NCBI GenBank assembly: GCA_040880405.1
Contig: JBBDIM010000082.1
Location: forward strand, 1 to 33,686
Direction: 5' to 3'
Source: JBBDIM01 sp040880405
GTDB lineage: Bacteria > Planctomycetota > Planctomycetia > Pirellulales > Pirellulaceae
Length of the DNA: 33,686 bases
The notes under the pieces are model-generated. The model made no database searches. It saw nothing but the letters and a program-made list of their open reading frames with translations, and was not told where the DNA came from. Within the stretch, counting starts at the first letter, position 1, and each line of letters begins with the position of its first letter. Shown here in pieces: positions 25,758 through 33,505 of the stretch. The translations under genes were made by a program, and so were the position numbers.

Positions 25758-26198
25758 TTAGTCGCCTACCCCAATATCGGTCTCCAGCGCGGTTTGCATG
25801 ATCGCCGTTTCGTGATGCTCATGGTTGAGGTATCGCCGCACGAAGGATCGTAGCCGCTTTTGGAACGGAACCGCACTAAATTGTTCCGCGTTCTCCACAA
25901 GTTCGATGAGCGAATCGACTTCGTCGCAGTACATTCGATGATTCTGCTCAAGGTTTTCGCATTGCCTGGCGAATCGAGGGGCCGCATCAATCGCGTCGAC
26001 AAGATAACCACGCTCCGATTTGCGAGCAAACAGGGAGTCCATTCGCCAGCGGAGCTCACGGAGCATGCCGGCCACTCGCAACGACCAAGATTCGCCGTCT
26101 CCAACCTCGTCGATTTGCGTCAAGATCTGGCGGAGTAATGTCTGTTCCGCCAACCACTCCTGAACCGCTAATTCCGTTGAAAAATTTCGATCGGACAT
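25758..26198 (-). CDS. helical protein, possibly hemerythrin-like
   Basis: 146 residues, almost wholly alpha-helical. Potential metal-binding residues resemble the HHE/hemerythrin cation-binding fold: ENLEQNHRMYCDEVDSL and a final LNHEHHETAIMQTALETDIG, where His and Glu/Asp are spaced as in the last helix of the family. The N-terminal ligands are not obvious, so the assignment is tentative. The start is very well supported by GGGAGGTG 4-5 nt before the ATG at 26198. It is transcribed alone, with about 680 bp of non-coding DNA between it and the HTH-like gene. Confidence 0.7.
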   Translation of the reverse strand: MSDRNFSTELAVQEWLAEQTLLRQILTQIDEVGDGESWSLRVAGMLRELRWRMDSLFARKSERGYLVDAIDAAPRFARQCENLEQNHRMYCDEVDSLIELVENAEQFSAVPFQKRLRSFVRRYLNHEHHETAIMQTALETDIGVGD

Positions 26199-26552
26199 CG
26201 TACACCTCCCGGTGCCTATTAAGGGAATCCTTTACGATTCGGCGAACCTATTGTTCCGAGCGGAAAAAACCGCGATAGGCCATCGAAATCGTGAGACGAG
26301 ACTCACCCCTCTGCTTGGCGTTATAAAATGGTTACAAGCAGATGTCAATCAAATTCGAATCGTCTGATCGATCCAATATTTTCTCCTCGGCTCGACTAGG
26401 GTGGGACATTGACCAGCAGAAGGTCAAGACGCTTCATTTGAGGCGCGTTCTGCGCCTCAGCGGAAAAATACGGCTCTTTAGTCAATCCGATCGGTCCGCA
26501 AGGCGACTAGCAAAACTCCGTGTAAACTCACCGTCGCACGCTTGACAACATG
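26199..26552. other. intergenic region upstream of helical protein
   Basis: Non-coding, with a GAATC/GATTC mini-hairpin near 26224-26240. A 67-codon frame at 26342-26545 has no ribosome-binding site and an ordinary random-looking composition, so it is not called. It contains the perfect hairpin at 26439-26459, listed separately. Confidence 0.4.
26439..26459. repeat. perfect 8-bp stem hairpin
   Basis: TGAGGCGC and GCGCCTCA enclose the 5-nt loop GTTCT. There is no T run on either side in the correct position, so it is not an intrinsic terminator. It may be a REP-type palindrome or part of a structured RNA. Confidence 0.5.
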
Positions 26553-26848
26553 CAGGGGTCACTCATGGAGAGGGGGGCGATCACTGTCAAGGTGCGGGGC
26601 TTGTCTGTTTTTTTCTCTAGACCACGATACAATCATGTATATCTAGGGTATCCTAGAGGGTCGGAGATAGGACATAAGATGCGCCGGATGCCTTTGAAAT
26701 CGATTTCTTACAACCGGTGGAATCAATCTCTCGATACCTGACGTAAGTCACCAATCAATCAAGTGCATTTGACCGCGGCGTCTTACTTCATGCCGCGATT
26801 CAGATCGATTGTCATTAGCCGGTCATGGTAATCATGACCTGACCCCTG
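26553..26848. repeat. 296-bp segment bounded by GGGGTCA inverted repeats
   Basis: CAGGGGTCACTCATG at 26553-26567 and its imperfect inverted partner CATGACCTGACCCCTG at 26833-26848 bound a non-coding segment (one gap and one mismatch). The core GGGGTCA(G) is shared with the 27-bp repeat at 7343-7427. The interior includes TCTAGG-GTAT-CCTAGA at 26642-26657. The layout resembles a non-autonomous REP/MITE element; no transposase remnant is visible inside. Confidence 0.5.
26821..26839. promoter_or_regulatory. palindrome upstream of HTH-like gene
   Basis: GGTCATG-GTAAT-CATGACC is a perfect 7-bp-arm palindrome 35 bp before the start of the HTH-like gene. It overlaps the right boundary repeat of the 26553-26848 segment. 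It could be an operator or just the repeat's own hairpin. Confidence 0.4.
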
Positions 26849-26874
26849 TTTGTAGAGAAAGCGAGCTAAACAAG

Positions 26875-27225
26875 ATGGCCAAAAAAGGCACCAAGAAGTC
26901 TGAGAAGTCGAACGCGGCCCTAATTCGTGATTACTTGAACGCCAACCCGGGTGTTCAACCGAAAGCCGTTGCCGAGGAACTGACGAACGAGGGGCATAAG
27001 GGAATTACCGCTCAGTATGTCAGCATGGTAAAACTCCAAGAGAAGAAAAAGGCAGGTACCCCTGTCTCCGCACGAGGTGCTAAGGGTTCGTTGGGCGCGA
27101 TCTCAGGTCGTGGTGGGAAAGTCACCTCCGACGAACTGATGGCGGCAAAATCGTTTGTGAAATCAATGGGTGGACTGTCCCGGGCCAAGAGTGCCTTGGA
27201 TATCTATGCTCAACTCGCCGAATAA
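26875..27225 (+). CDS. small HTH-like, putative DNA-binding protein
   Basis: 116 residues. A very basic N-terminus (MAKKGTKKSEK) is followed by a helix-turn-helix-like stretch (IRDYLNANPGVQPKAVAEEL...GITAQYVSMVK), a Gly/Ser/Lys-rich linker (about 58-84) and a C-terminal helical element (LMAAKSFVKSMGGLSRAKSALDIYAQL). Small proteins of this plan are frequent in planctomycetes, but I know no assigned function; nucleoid or regulatory DNA binding is an inference. The ATG at 26875 is chosen for the typical lysine-rich start; the frame extends to 26809 through the repeat boundary. Codon use is normal. Confidence 0.75.
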   Translation: MAKKGTKKSEKSNAALIRDYLNANPGVQPKAVAEELTNEGHKGITAQYVSMVKLQEKKKAGTPVSARGAKGSLGAISGRGGKVTSDELMAAKSFVKSMGGLSRAKSALDIYAQLAE

Positions 27226-27276
27226 GCATCTCAGTTGAGTGTGTTGGCCTGTCCTCGCAGTCTCCAACAATAGCAC

Positions 27277-28458
27277 TTAGCGAGATATCAATTCACGTAC
27301 GCGCGGACTTGGGTCGGTTGCCAGGTCCGCGCGTATTTGCTTTTGCAGACGTGGGTCGCGCGATGTCATTAATATCGCGGTTGCCAAATAGCGGACTGTT
27401 TCGTCCGGGTCCTTTGTCATCAGGTAAAGCCAAGCGGTTGTCTGAATTCCCGGTATCGTGGGGATTCGGCGCACGACCGCTGTCCTGGCAAGCGCATTCG
27501 GTTGCGTAATCTCCAAGGCTAGGTCGAGGTGGGCATCTGTAAACCCTCGCCGCCGCAATTCGACTTCCGCCGCTTGAGCCACTACTTCTTGGCGGTCACG
27601 CAGCTTCCACACCAGATCAAACAAGGGCACATTCTCTAATGGGGGAAGATGCGGGGTATCCGCATGCAGCGCATCCTCAATCGCACGGGGAGCGGCGGGT
27701 GAATCGACCAGGATGCCGGGTAACCGATCGGGCGGGTTGATTAAGGCCTCACCGTTGGCTCGCGGAGCGTCCAGGTTCAACCGCGACGAACCGGAGCGAG
27801 GTGGTTCGCGCTCCACTTGGGCCATGCTGGGAGGGAGATCGGTGCTGGAAGCGAGCGAAGACTGCTCCCAAACCGGGGGGTTCCAGGCGGCGGTAGCGGA
27901 CGAGGCGGTCGTCGGCGGTGGATTGAAAGCGAGCCCAGGTTCCCGCTCAGCGTATGCCTCTTGCCGAATGAGCTTCTCCAGGGCGACCGTGAATCGAGTC
28001 TCCACCTTGGGTGGCAAATCAAGATGCCAATGATTGATCCGCCGCAATTGTTCGGCGAGTGGATAAAAGATATCGGGGGAGTGCGATTCGGGTCTCCTGG
28101 CTAAATGGATGACGCACTCTGCCAGATGCTGTCGGAATTCGACCGCCGGTTGGTCGCGCCACTGGTCAAGTCGCCTCCGAAGGGCCTTGATGCCTGTCAG
28201 AGACAGGTCCAGCCGCTCATGGGAAATCGCCCTGGCGAGGTCTTGGCCGGGGTTCTGACTTTGCCGCAGAAAGCTCTCAAGGCGGGCTTCCAGTTCATTG
28301 GCGGGGCTCTCAATCACCTGATGCCACGCTCGCGTCCGGACCCAATGTCGCCCACCCACCCACACCAGTGCTCCTAAGGAGAAAACCAGCAGCAGTGCCA
28401 GCATCCATAGCGGGCCCTTGCGGATTAGCCAGGTCGAAATGTGCGTTAAGCTCGCCAT
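27277..28458 (-). CDS. membrane-anchored protein with HEAT-like C-terminus
   Basis: About 393 residues. One N-terminal membrane segment (GPLWMLALLLVFSLGALVWV) is followed by a helical domain (to about residue 190), a Pro/Ser-rich linker (about 195-265) and a C-terminal helical-repeat region (VAQAAEVELRRRGFTDAHLD; ETVRYLATAILMTSRDP; DPSPRVRELISR) that looks like HEAT repeats. I do not recognise a named family. It may tether a protein-protein interaction module to the inner membrane. The ATG at 28458 begins a standard anchor sequence; the frame is open to 28794, but that would overlap the divergent gene's start and looks non-coding. An 11-bp perfect hairpin sits inside its last codons. Confidence 0.7.
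   Translation of the reverse strand: MASLTHISTWLIRKGPLWMLALLLVFSLGALVWVGGRHWVRTRAWHQVIESPANELEARLESFLRQSQNPGQDLARAISHERLDLSLTGIKALRRRLDQWRDQPAVEFRQHLAECVIHLARRPESHSPDIFYPLAEQLRRINHWHLDLPPKVETRFTVALEKLIRQEAYAEREPGLAFNPPPTTASSATAAWNPPVWEQSSLASSTDLPPSMAQVEREPPRSGSSRLNLDAPRANGEALINPPDRLPGILVDSPAAPRAIEDALHADTPHLPPLENVPLFDLVWKLRDRQEVVAQAAEVELRRRGFTDAHLDLALEITQPNALARTAVVRRIPTIPGIQTTAWLYLMTKDPDETVRYLATAILMTSRDPRLQKQIRADLATDPSPRVRELISR
27298..27335 (+). terminator. strong hairpin in the 3' end of the convergent gene
   Basis: TACGCGCGGAC (27298-27308) pairs perfectly with GTCCGCGCGTA (27325-27335) around a 16-nt loop and is followed on the plus strand by TTTGCTTTTG. It lies 73 bp past the stop of the HTH-like gene and inside the coding end of the minus-strand gene. 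It probably terminates the plus-strand transcript, but the T tract is interrupted. Confidence 0.45.
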
Positions 28459-28731
28459 CGATTTGAGAACGTCGCCGGAAAACTGGGTTCGCGGGGGCCA
28501 CGGCCTCGCGTGTTTGGGGACGACATCATAGCGATCCCCAGCGGTGACACAAGAGAAACTATTGCTAGCGGTTGGGCGATGGTTCCACCGCATCCGGCTT
28601 AAATTGATTGGGGTAGGTCGAACCGAATGGCCGATGGAAGTGTAGGGGTCGTTACAACCCAATCCAGCGCCATAAAAGTAATTCGCGGCCTGCCTCCACG
28701 ATGAGAATCGAGCTGGCCGAGGGGGGAATTC

Positions 28732-29817
28732 ATGAGTTTGTCCACTGTCTTGCGCCGCGTGATGCGCGGAATGGAAGTCCGTTGCCATTTGCAAGCGTCG
28801 TTGCTGTGCGCGGTAATGTCGATCCTATGGCTCACTACTTCTACTTCGCTGCTGCAGGGTGGGGAGACCGAGATTGAGCGAGTCGCTTTCAATCGTGAAG
28901 AAAAGACAGACGCGTTGAGGGCGATTCCCTTTCGGCAACTTGATGACGCGACTCAGGCCAAGGTTTCCGGAGTCGTCCAGAATCCGAGCCTTTTTCGACG
29001 TCTACCGGTGCAGGTGATCGACTGCGATCAGGAGATGTATCAATTTTTGGTTGGGAATCCCGAAGTCGTCGTCGGTATTTGGCAATTGATGGGAATCACC
29101 ACCGTTAACGTCAATCGGTTGAACGACCATCAACTTCACGCGGACGATGGCGCCGGCACGGTCACTGACATTCATGTTGCCTACGCCGATGACAACACGC
29201 GACTTCTCATCGCCGACGGCTACTATGAAGGTCCGATGGCTCCAGGCCGAATTAATGCCCAATGCGTTCTCCTGCTCAAGTCCGGTTTTACGCGTACGGA
29301 TCACGGTCGAGACTTCGTCTCGAATCGGTTGGATGTCTTCGTGAAGTTCGAGAACAAGGGGGCGGATATCCTCGCCAAGACGTTACACCCCTTCATAGGA
29401 AAGACCGCCGATCACAACTTCACCGAGTCGACCGCGTTTCTCGCAAAGATCTCCAAGAACTCCGAAGAGAATTTGCCTGCCATGCATCAGTTAGCCCAGC
29501 GGCTCTCGACGATTAATCCCGAAGTCCGGCAGGAGTTTTCTCAAGTCGTATCCCGGGTTCATAGCCGCAGTGTAGCCTCACGGCGGAAGCTATTAGGGCA
29601 ATCCGCCAGTTCAGAATTGGCAGATGCGGAAGCGAAAACGCCGAAGGGAGAGCCCGGAAAGTTCACGGCGGGAGAAGAAGGCGAAACGATTCGCGCTCTA
29701 AACGTTCCTCCCCGAGCGACCACCACCGACCTAACGAAATATCGCTCGCCGCAGGGCCAAACCATCGCCGATTCGAGTCCGGTTCCGCGAAAAAAATCGG
29801 CCATTCTAAGACGGTAA
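28732..29817 (+). CDS. secreted protein of unknown function
   Basis: 361 residues. The long N-terminus (Arg-rich, then SLLCAVMSILWLTTSTSLLQGG) looks like a signal peptide with an extended n-region. The middle (about 55-220) is a mixed alpha/beta domain with no motif I can name (MYQFLVGNPEVVVGIWQLMG; CVLLLKSGFTRTDHGRDFVS). From about 285 the chain is polar and probably disordered. The start is firmly supported by GAGGGGGG 5 nt before the ATG. It is divergent from the HEAT-like gene across about 270 bp, in which I see no further feature. Similar secreted proteins occur across planctomycetes, but their role is not known to me. Confidence 0.7.
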   Translation: MSLSTVLRRVMRGMEVRCHLQASLLCAVMSILWLTTSTSLLQGGETEIERVAFNREEKTDALRAIPFRQLDDATQAKVSGVVQNPSLFRRLPVQVIDCDQEMYQFLVGNPEVVVGIWQLMGITTVNVNRLNDHQLHADDGAGTVTDIHVAYADDNTRLLIADGYYEGPMAPGRINAQCVLLLKSGFTRTDHGRDFVSNRLDVFVKFENKGADILAKTLHPFIGKTADHNFTESTAFLAKISKNSEENLPAMHQLAQRLSTINPEVRQEFSQVVSRVHSRSVASRRKLLGQSASSELADAEAKTPKGEPGKFTAGEEGETIRALNVPPRATTTDLTKYRSPQGQTIADSSPVPRKKSAILRR

Positions 29818-29869
29818 TCCCCAAAAGTGCCGATTCGGTACGCGCTGAATTCAAAGCTGCGATGCCCAA

Positions 29870-30157
29870 TTATAGCGCCGGCGGCTTTCCTTTGCCTTGA
29901 GCGATGTAGGCGGCCCGGTTGCGTTGGAAATCCTCCGCGTTTGGCAGCTCATCGTCAGTCTGAGGCTCCGTCGAGCCGGGCTGGCTGTGGCGTTGAAAGA
30001 GGCGTTCCAGAAACGGACGACACCAACCACAACCCGTTCCGGCACCGTAACACTCGGAGAGCTGCGATGCCCTGCGTGGCTTCTCGATTTTGATATAGTT
30101 GATCACCTTTCTCCGCGTGACATGAAAGCAGAGGCAAAGGTCTTCATGATGGTCCAT
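29870..30157 (-). CDS. BFD-like [2Fe-2S]-binding protein
   Basis: 95 residues with a BFD-type (bacterioferritin-associated ferredoxin) cluster motif: C8-x-C10 and C43-x2-C46, spaced Cx1Cx32Cx2C, in CLCFHVTRRKVINYI and GTGCGWCRPFLERLF. This should bind one [2Fe-2S] cluster in the cytoplasm. In Bfd, such a protein donates electrons to release iron from bacterioferritin; BFD domains also occur in nitrite reductases and other oxidoreductases. No bacterioferritin is near. A disordered C-terminal tail of about 35 residues follows. It starts 8 bp after the M20 peptidase stop, so the two are probably co-transcribed. Confidence 0.82.
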   Translation of the reverse strand: MDHHEDLCLCFHVTRRKVINYIKIEKPRRASQLSECYGAGTGCGWCRPFLERLFQRHSQPGSTEPQTDDELPNAEDFQRNRAAYIAQGKGKPPAL

Positions 30158-30165
30158 TGGCGTGA

Positions 30166-31344
30166 TTACTCTCTCAAGGTGGCGAGACGCAGCGCGATCT
30201 CACAAGCTTGATAATATTCGTCCAGCACTAGTCGTTCGGAAGTCATATGCTGATTACGCTGACCGCAGCCGAGCGATACGGTCGGGATCCCATGACGAAA
30301 CATCCAATTAGCGTCCAGGCCACCATTGGCGATGGCAACTTGCGGTGAATGGCCCAGTTGTTCCATTACCCGGTTCACCGCCTGCCAGGAGGGGTCTTCC
30401 GTGGTCAAGGCAAAAGGTTCGTATTCTAAATTTCCGTTGACCTCTACCTTACCAGAGATTCCTTCGTTATTGGTAACATTTGCCGCCGCAGCCTGAAACT
30501 CGGCTTCAAAACGTTGGGCCAATTCCTTGATGGTTGCCAATTGATGACTCCGAACCTCCGCCCGGATGTGAACCGAGTCCGTCACCACGTTGGTGGCGTT
30601 GCCCCCTTGGATAACGCCGATATTGCTGGTGCCAATAAAGTCTCGCTTCTTAATTTTACCGAGCCACTTCCCCTGGTGAAGTTTGGCGATCGCCAGACCG
30701 GCGATGGCAATGGCGCTCACGCCCCGCTCCGGAGCGACTCCGGCGTGGCTCGCGATGCCTCGAATTTGCACGTTCATCCGATATCCCCCGATTGCCCCGA
30801 CGGTAACCTTAAATGGGTCACCACCGTCCCAGTTGAATGCGAGCGCTGGCTCCCCAAGTAATGCCGGGTTAATCGCCCTCGCTCCTTGCAGTCCTATCTC
30901 CTCCTGAACGGTGAACAGCAACGTTATCGGCGGATGCGGAACACGCTCGCGCAGCAGGGTCAGGGCCGTACTTAACACGACAGCTACGCCGGCCCGGTTA
31001 TCGGCACCGAGTCCGGTATTCGGGTTGGCGGAATAGATTTCACCGCCGCGAACTTTGGGAATCGTGCCGCGACAAATCGGGACCGTATCCAAGTGGCACA
31101 TCAACATGCGTCTCGGACCGTCGATCGTACCAGGAAGATCGATGATGAGATTTCCGGTCTTGCTTGTTGGGATCGGGCAGCGGCGAAAGGCGTCGTCCAT
31201 TTTTATTCGCCTGGCTGGCAACCCCGCGTCGCGGAGGGAGTAGCGGACGAATTCGGCCACTTCTCTTTCCTCACCGCTCGTTCCGGGAATCGCCAAGAGC
31301 TGTTTGACCAGTCGCAGTTTTTCTCGCGCGCTTGCTGTCGCCAT
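30166..31344 (-). CDS. M20 family metallopeptidase (PepT-like)
   Basis: 392 residues. M20 zinc-peptidase motifs are intact: CHLDTVP (H84, D86), GADNRAGV (D115), the catalytic QEEIGLQGA (E148 and E149), a dimerisation-domain ASHAGVAPERG and a final QHMTSERL with the last zinc His. It is most like peptidase T or related aminoacyl di/tripeptidases, cytoplasmic, releasing amino acids from short peptides; the exact substrate is open. The ATG at 31344 starts the typical family N-terminus (MATASAREKLRLVKQLL); an open frame reaches 31425. An intrinsic terminator lies in its leader, and the BFD-like gene follows 8 bp downstream. Confidence 0.85.
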   Translation of the reverse strand: MATASAREKLRLVKQLLAIPGTSGEEREVAEFVRYSLRDAGLPARRIKMDDAFRRCPIPTSKTGNLIIDLPGTIDGPRRMLMCHLDTVPICRGTIPKVRGGEIYSANPNTGLGADNRAGVAVVLSTALTLLRERVPHPPITLLFTVQEEIGLQGARAINPALLGEPALAFNWDGGDPFKVTVGAIGGYRMNVQIRGIASHAGVAPERGVSAIAIAGLAIAKLHQGKWLGKIKKRDFIGTSNIGVIQGGNATNVVTDSVHIRAEVRSHQLATIKELAQRFEAEFQAAAANVTNNEGISGKVEVNGNLEYEPFALTTEDPSWQAVNRVMEQLGHSPQVAIANGGLDANWMFRHGIPTVSLGCGQRNQHMTSERLVLDEYYQACEIALRLATLRE

Positions 31345-31449
31345 CGAACCGATTTGGGATTTGGGGAGAAAGAAACTAATTGTAACGATCGTGAGGTTGA
31401 GTCGGAATCTACCGATTGGCGGCAAATTGATGCCGAAAAAGCGATTGAG

Positions 31450-31488
31450 AAAAAAAGAGCCGCGCAGCGAGCAGGCTAAACGCGGCTC
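31450..31488 (-). terminator. Rho-independent terminator in the M20 leader
   Basis: On the minus strand, GAGCCGCG (31488-31481) pairs perfectly with CGCGGCTC (31464-31457) around a 16-nt loop and is followed by seven T residues (31456-31450). It points toward the M20 gene, about 105 nt ahead of its start, with no gene upstream on that strand for the visible 2 kb. It could attenuate the M20/BFD operon or stop antisense transcription from within the GGDEF gene. Confidence 0.65.
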
Positions 31489-31747
31489 CCGCCTTGACCG
31501 ATGTGCGACCGATCAGGCGAAATCAACTCGTCCGCATGGGTGCCAAGGTAAACCGGGCATATCAGCACAAAAGCCATTCCAAGGCGATTTTTCGGAAAGT
31601 CGCGGCGGTGTCATCGGTTTTCGATTGCTCTCGTCGAAACCTGTACTAGGAATCTAATAGGGATAAAATCCATAACGGTCCTCCGGGTCGCCATCGCGCG
31701 GTTGCATGAGCAGGGGCAACAGGTCATTTGCGGTAGAATCAGATCCT
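31489..31747. other. divergent intergenic region
   Basis: Together with the leader of the M20 gene this is about 400 bp between divergent genes. Apart from the minus-strand terminator I see no repeat or ribosome-binding signal strong enough to list. Short frames here are not supported. Confidence 0.35.
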
Positions 31748-33361
31748 ATGATATCACTTTGGATGTTCGACATTCTTTTATGCCTCTTGTCGTGCGCAAT
31801 CGGAATGGGGGCGGGCTGTTTACTTTTCTATCGCCCTAAGGAGCACTGGTACGCCGGTCAACGGCAAGGAAACTCCCCTCAACCTCAGTCCGGAAATCAG
31901 GGAGCGGCTCCAGAGGAAGGTCGTGTAAAAGCCTCAGAGAACTGTGATCCGAAACCGGAAATAGCCGAGCTCATGACACAGCTTGAAGCATTAACGGACA
32001 ATGTGCGAACTGATGTCAATGCTCATAGCGTTGCGATGAAGGCGATCAATCACGATCTAATCGGAGTTCAGGGTCAGCAGGGGACCGAAAACGTCACTAA
32101 GATTATTTCTCGACTGCTGGAAGCGAATCAGCAGTTGGGCAGTCGACTGGATTCGGCGGAAAATCGCCTTAAGCAGCAGGCCAAACTCCTGCGGTCGGAG
32201 CGAATCGAAGCTCGAACCGATCCCCTCACCCATCTGCCGAACCGCCGAGTCTTCGACGAGGAAACGGCGCGGCTCTATGAAGCGTGGCAACGGACGAAGC
32301 AACCGGTTTCATTGATGCTGTTGGACATTGACTTCTTCAAGGTCTTCAATGACAAATATGGTCATCAGGCGGGTGATATTTGCTTGCAGCAGGTAGGTGG
32401 CATACTCCGCCGCACGCTCCGGGGCGTCGGGGGTATCGTCTCGCGCTATGGCGGCGAGGAGTTTGGGATTTTACTCCCCTTAGGCAATCTTTCGGACGCC
32501 AAGATTTCCGCCATTCGATTAATTAGGGCAATCAATCAAGCCAATATCCACTTCGACGGGCAATCGCATCGCGTTACCGCGAGTATCGGCCTGACTGAAA
32601 CGATGGGAGACGTCTCCCAGGCCGATTGGATCAAGAGGGCAGACATCGCCCTTTATGCGGCCAAGAGCAACGGTCGAAACCGCGCCTATCTGCACAATGG
32701 CGAGTCCTGTGTGCCGATCTTGGAGGAATCCCGCAGCGAGTCCAAACAAGTGGCCGCGACGAAAGCCAAGCCGACCACCTCACAACGGAGCGAAGCGAAT
32801 ACGCAACTGCCGGAAATGCACCCTCGCTATGGTCGTAAACAGCCGGAGGCAGCGCAATTCCTCGAAAATCTCGAACGCCGACTAGGTGAGTTTACTCGCA
32901 GCAAGGAGCCCTTATGCGTCGTGCTCGTGGCAATTGATTCAGCCACCGCGGGAACCTCGGTCAGCCAAGTCCCCCGGCAGGGCCACGATGCCGTGCAACA
33001 AATTATCACTGCGGCGGTTCGGAATATGGATTTCGTCTGTCGCAGTTACGAGAATCAATTCGCGGTGCTCTTGCCAAAAGCGAATGCCGCACAAATTTCC
33101 GTGGTCGCCAAGCGAATTCGCCGTGCGGTTTCCAATATGTCACTTAAGTCGGAAAATGGTGAGCAGCGCATCACCATCTCTGTGGGAATAACGGAAGCCC
33201 TGGGGGGCGATGAGGGTGGACATCTCATCGGACGTGCGGAAATCGCGCTGACCCATGCCCAAGAACGCGGTGGCGATATGATTTGTTTGCTGGCCAATGA
33301 ATGCGACTGGGAACGCCCAAACATTATCGCCTCACCACAATTGGAATCGGCCGCTCGCTAG
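31748..33361 (+). CDS. diguanylate cyclase with second degenerate GGDEF domain
   Basis: 537 residues. An N-terminal membrane helix (MFDILLCLLSCAIGMGAGCLL), a polar linker and a coiled coil (about 70-150) lead to a first GGDEF domain (155-318) with the active-site motif RYGGEEF (GGEEF at 235-239) and a metal-binding DIDFFKVFND; it should make cyclic di-GMP from two GTP. The RxxD inhibitory site normally found just before GGEEF is absent. A second GGDEF-like domain (about 370-515) has SYENQF in place of GGEEF, so it is probably inactive and regulatory. The ATG at 31748 places the membrane helix at the N-terminus; 31706 is an alternative. It is monocistronic and divergent from the M20 operon. 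Confidence 0.85.
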   Translation: MISLWMFDILLCLLSCAIGMGAGCLLFYRPKEHWYAGQRQGNSPQPQSGNQGAAPEEGRVKASENCDPKPEIAELMTQLEALTDNVRTDVNAHSVAMKAINHDLIGVQGQQGTENVTKIISRLLEANQQLGSRLDSAENRLKQQAKLLRSERIEARTDPLTHLPNRRVFDEETARLYEAWQRTKQPVSLMLLDIDFFKVFNDKYGHQAGDICLQQVGGILRRTLRGVGGIVSRYGGEEFGILLPLGNLSDAKISAIRLIRAINQANIHFDGQSHRVTASIGLTETMGDVSQADWIKRADIALYAAKSNGRNRAYLHNGESCVPILEESRSESKQVAATKAKPTTSQRSEANTQLPEMHPRYGRKQPEAAQFLENLERRLGEFTRSKEPLCVVLVAIDSATAGTSVSQVPRQGHDAVQQIITAAVRNMDFVCRSYENQFAVLLPKANAAQISVVAKRIRRAVSNMSLKSENGEQRITISVGITEALGGDEGGHLIGRAEIALTHAQERGGDMICLLANECDWERPNIIASPQLESAAR

Positions 33362-33505
33362 CAGCCTTTCTTTTTTTCAATCGGTTCGGCAAACAGACCT
33401 TGACCGATCCTGCGAAAACGAATAATTTGCCGCCTCACCTGAGCAATTCAAGTTTCGCGGAAACTTTCGCGAGGCTTGGCTCGGTAAACTTGCAAACCGC
33501 AAGGG

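Noticed and set aside
26342..26741. Two 60-70-codon frames upstream of the HTH-like gene
   Set aside because: No ribosome-binding sites; one runs through the perfect hairpin at 26439-26459 and the other through the MITE-like segment.
31304..31657. 117-codon plus-strand frame opposite the M20 leader
   Set aside because: It crosses the minus-strand terminator, has a Lys/Arg-rich product arising from the A tract, and has no ribosome-binding site.
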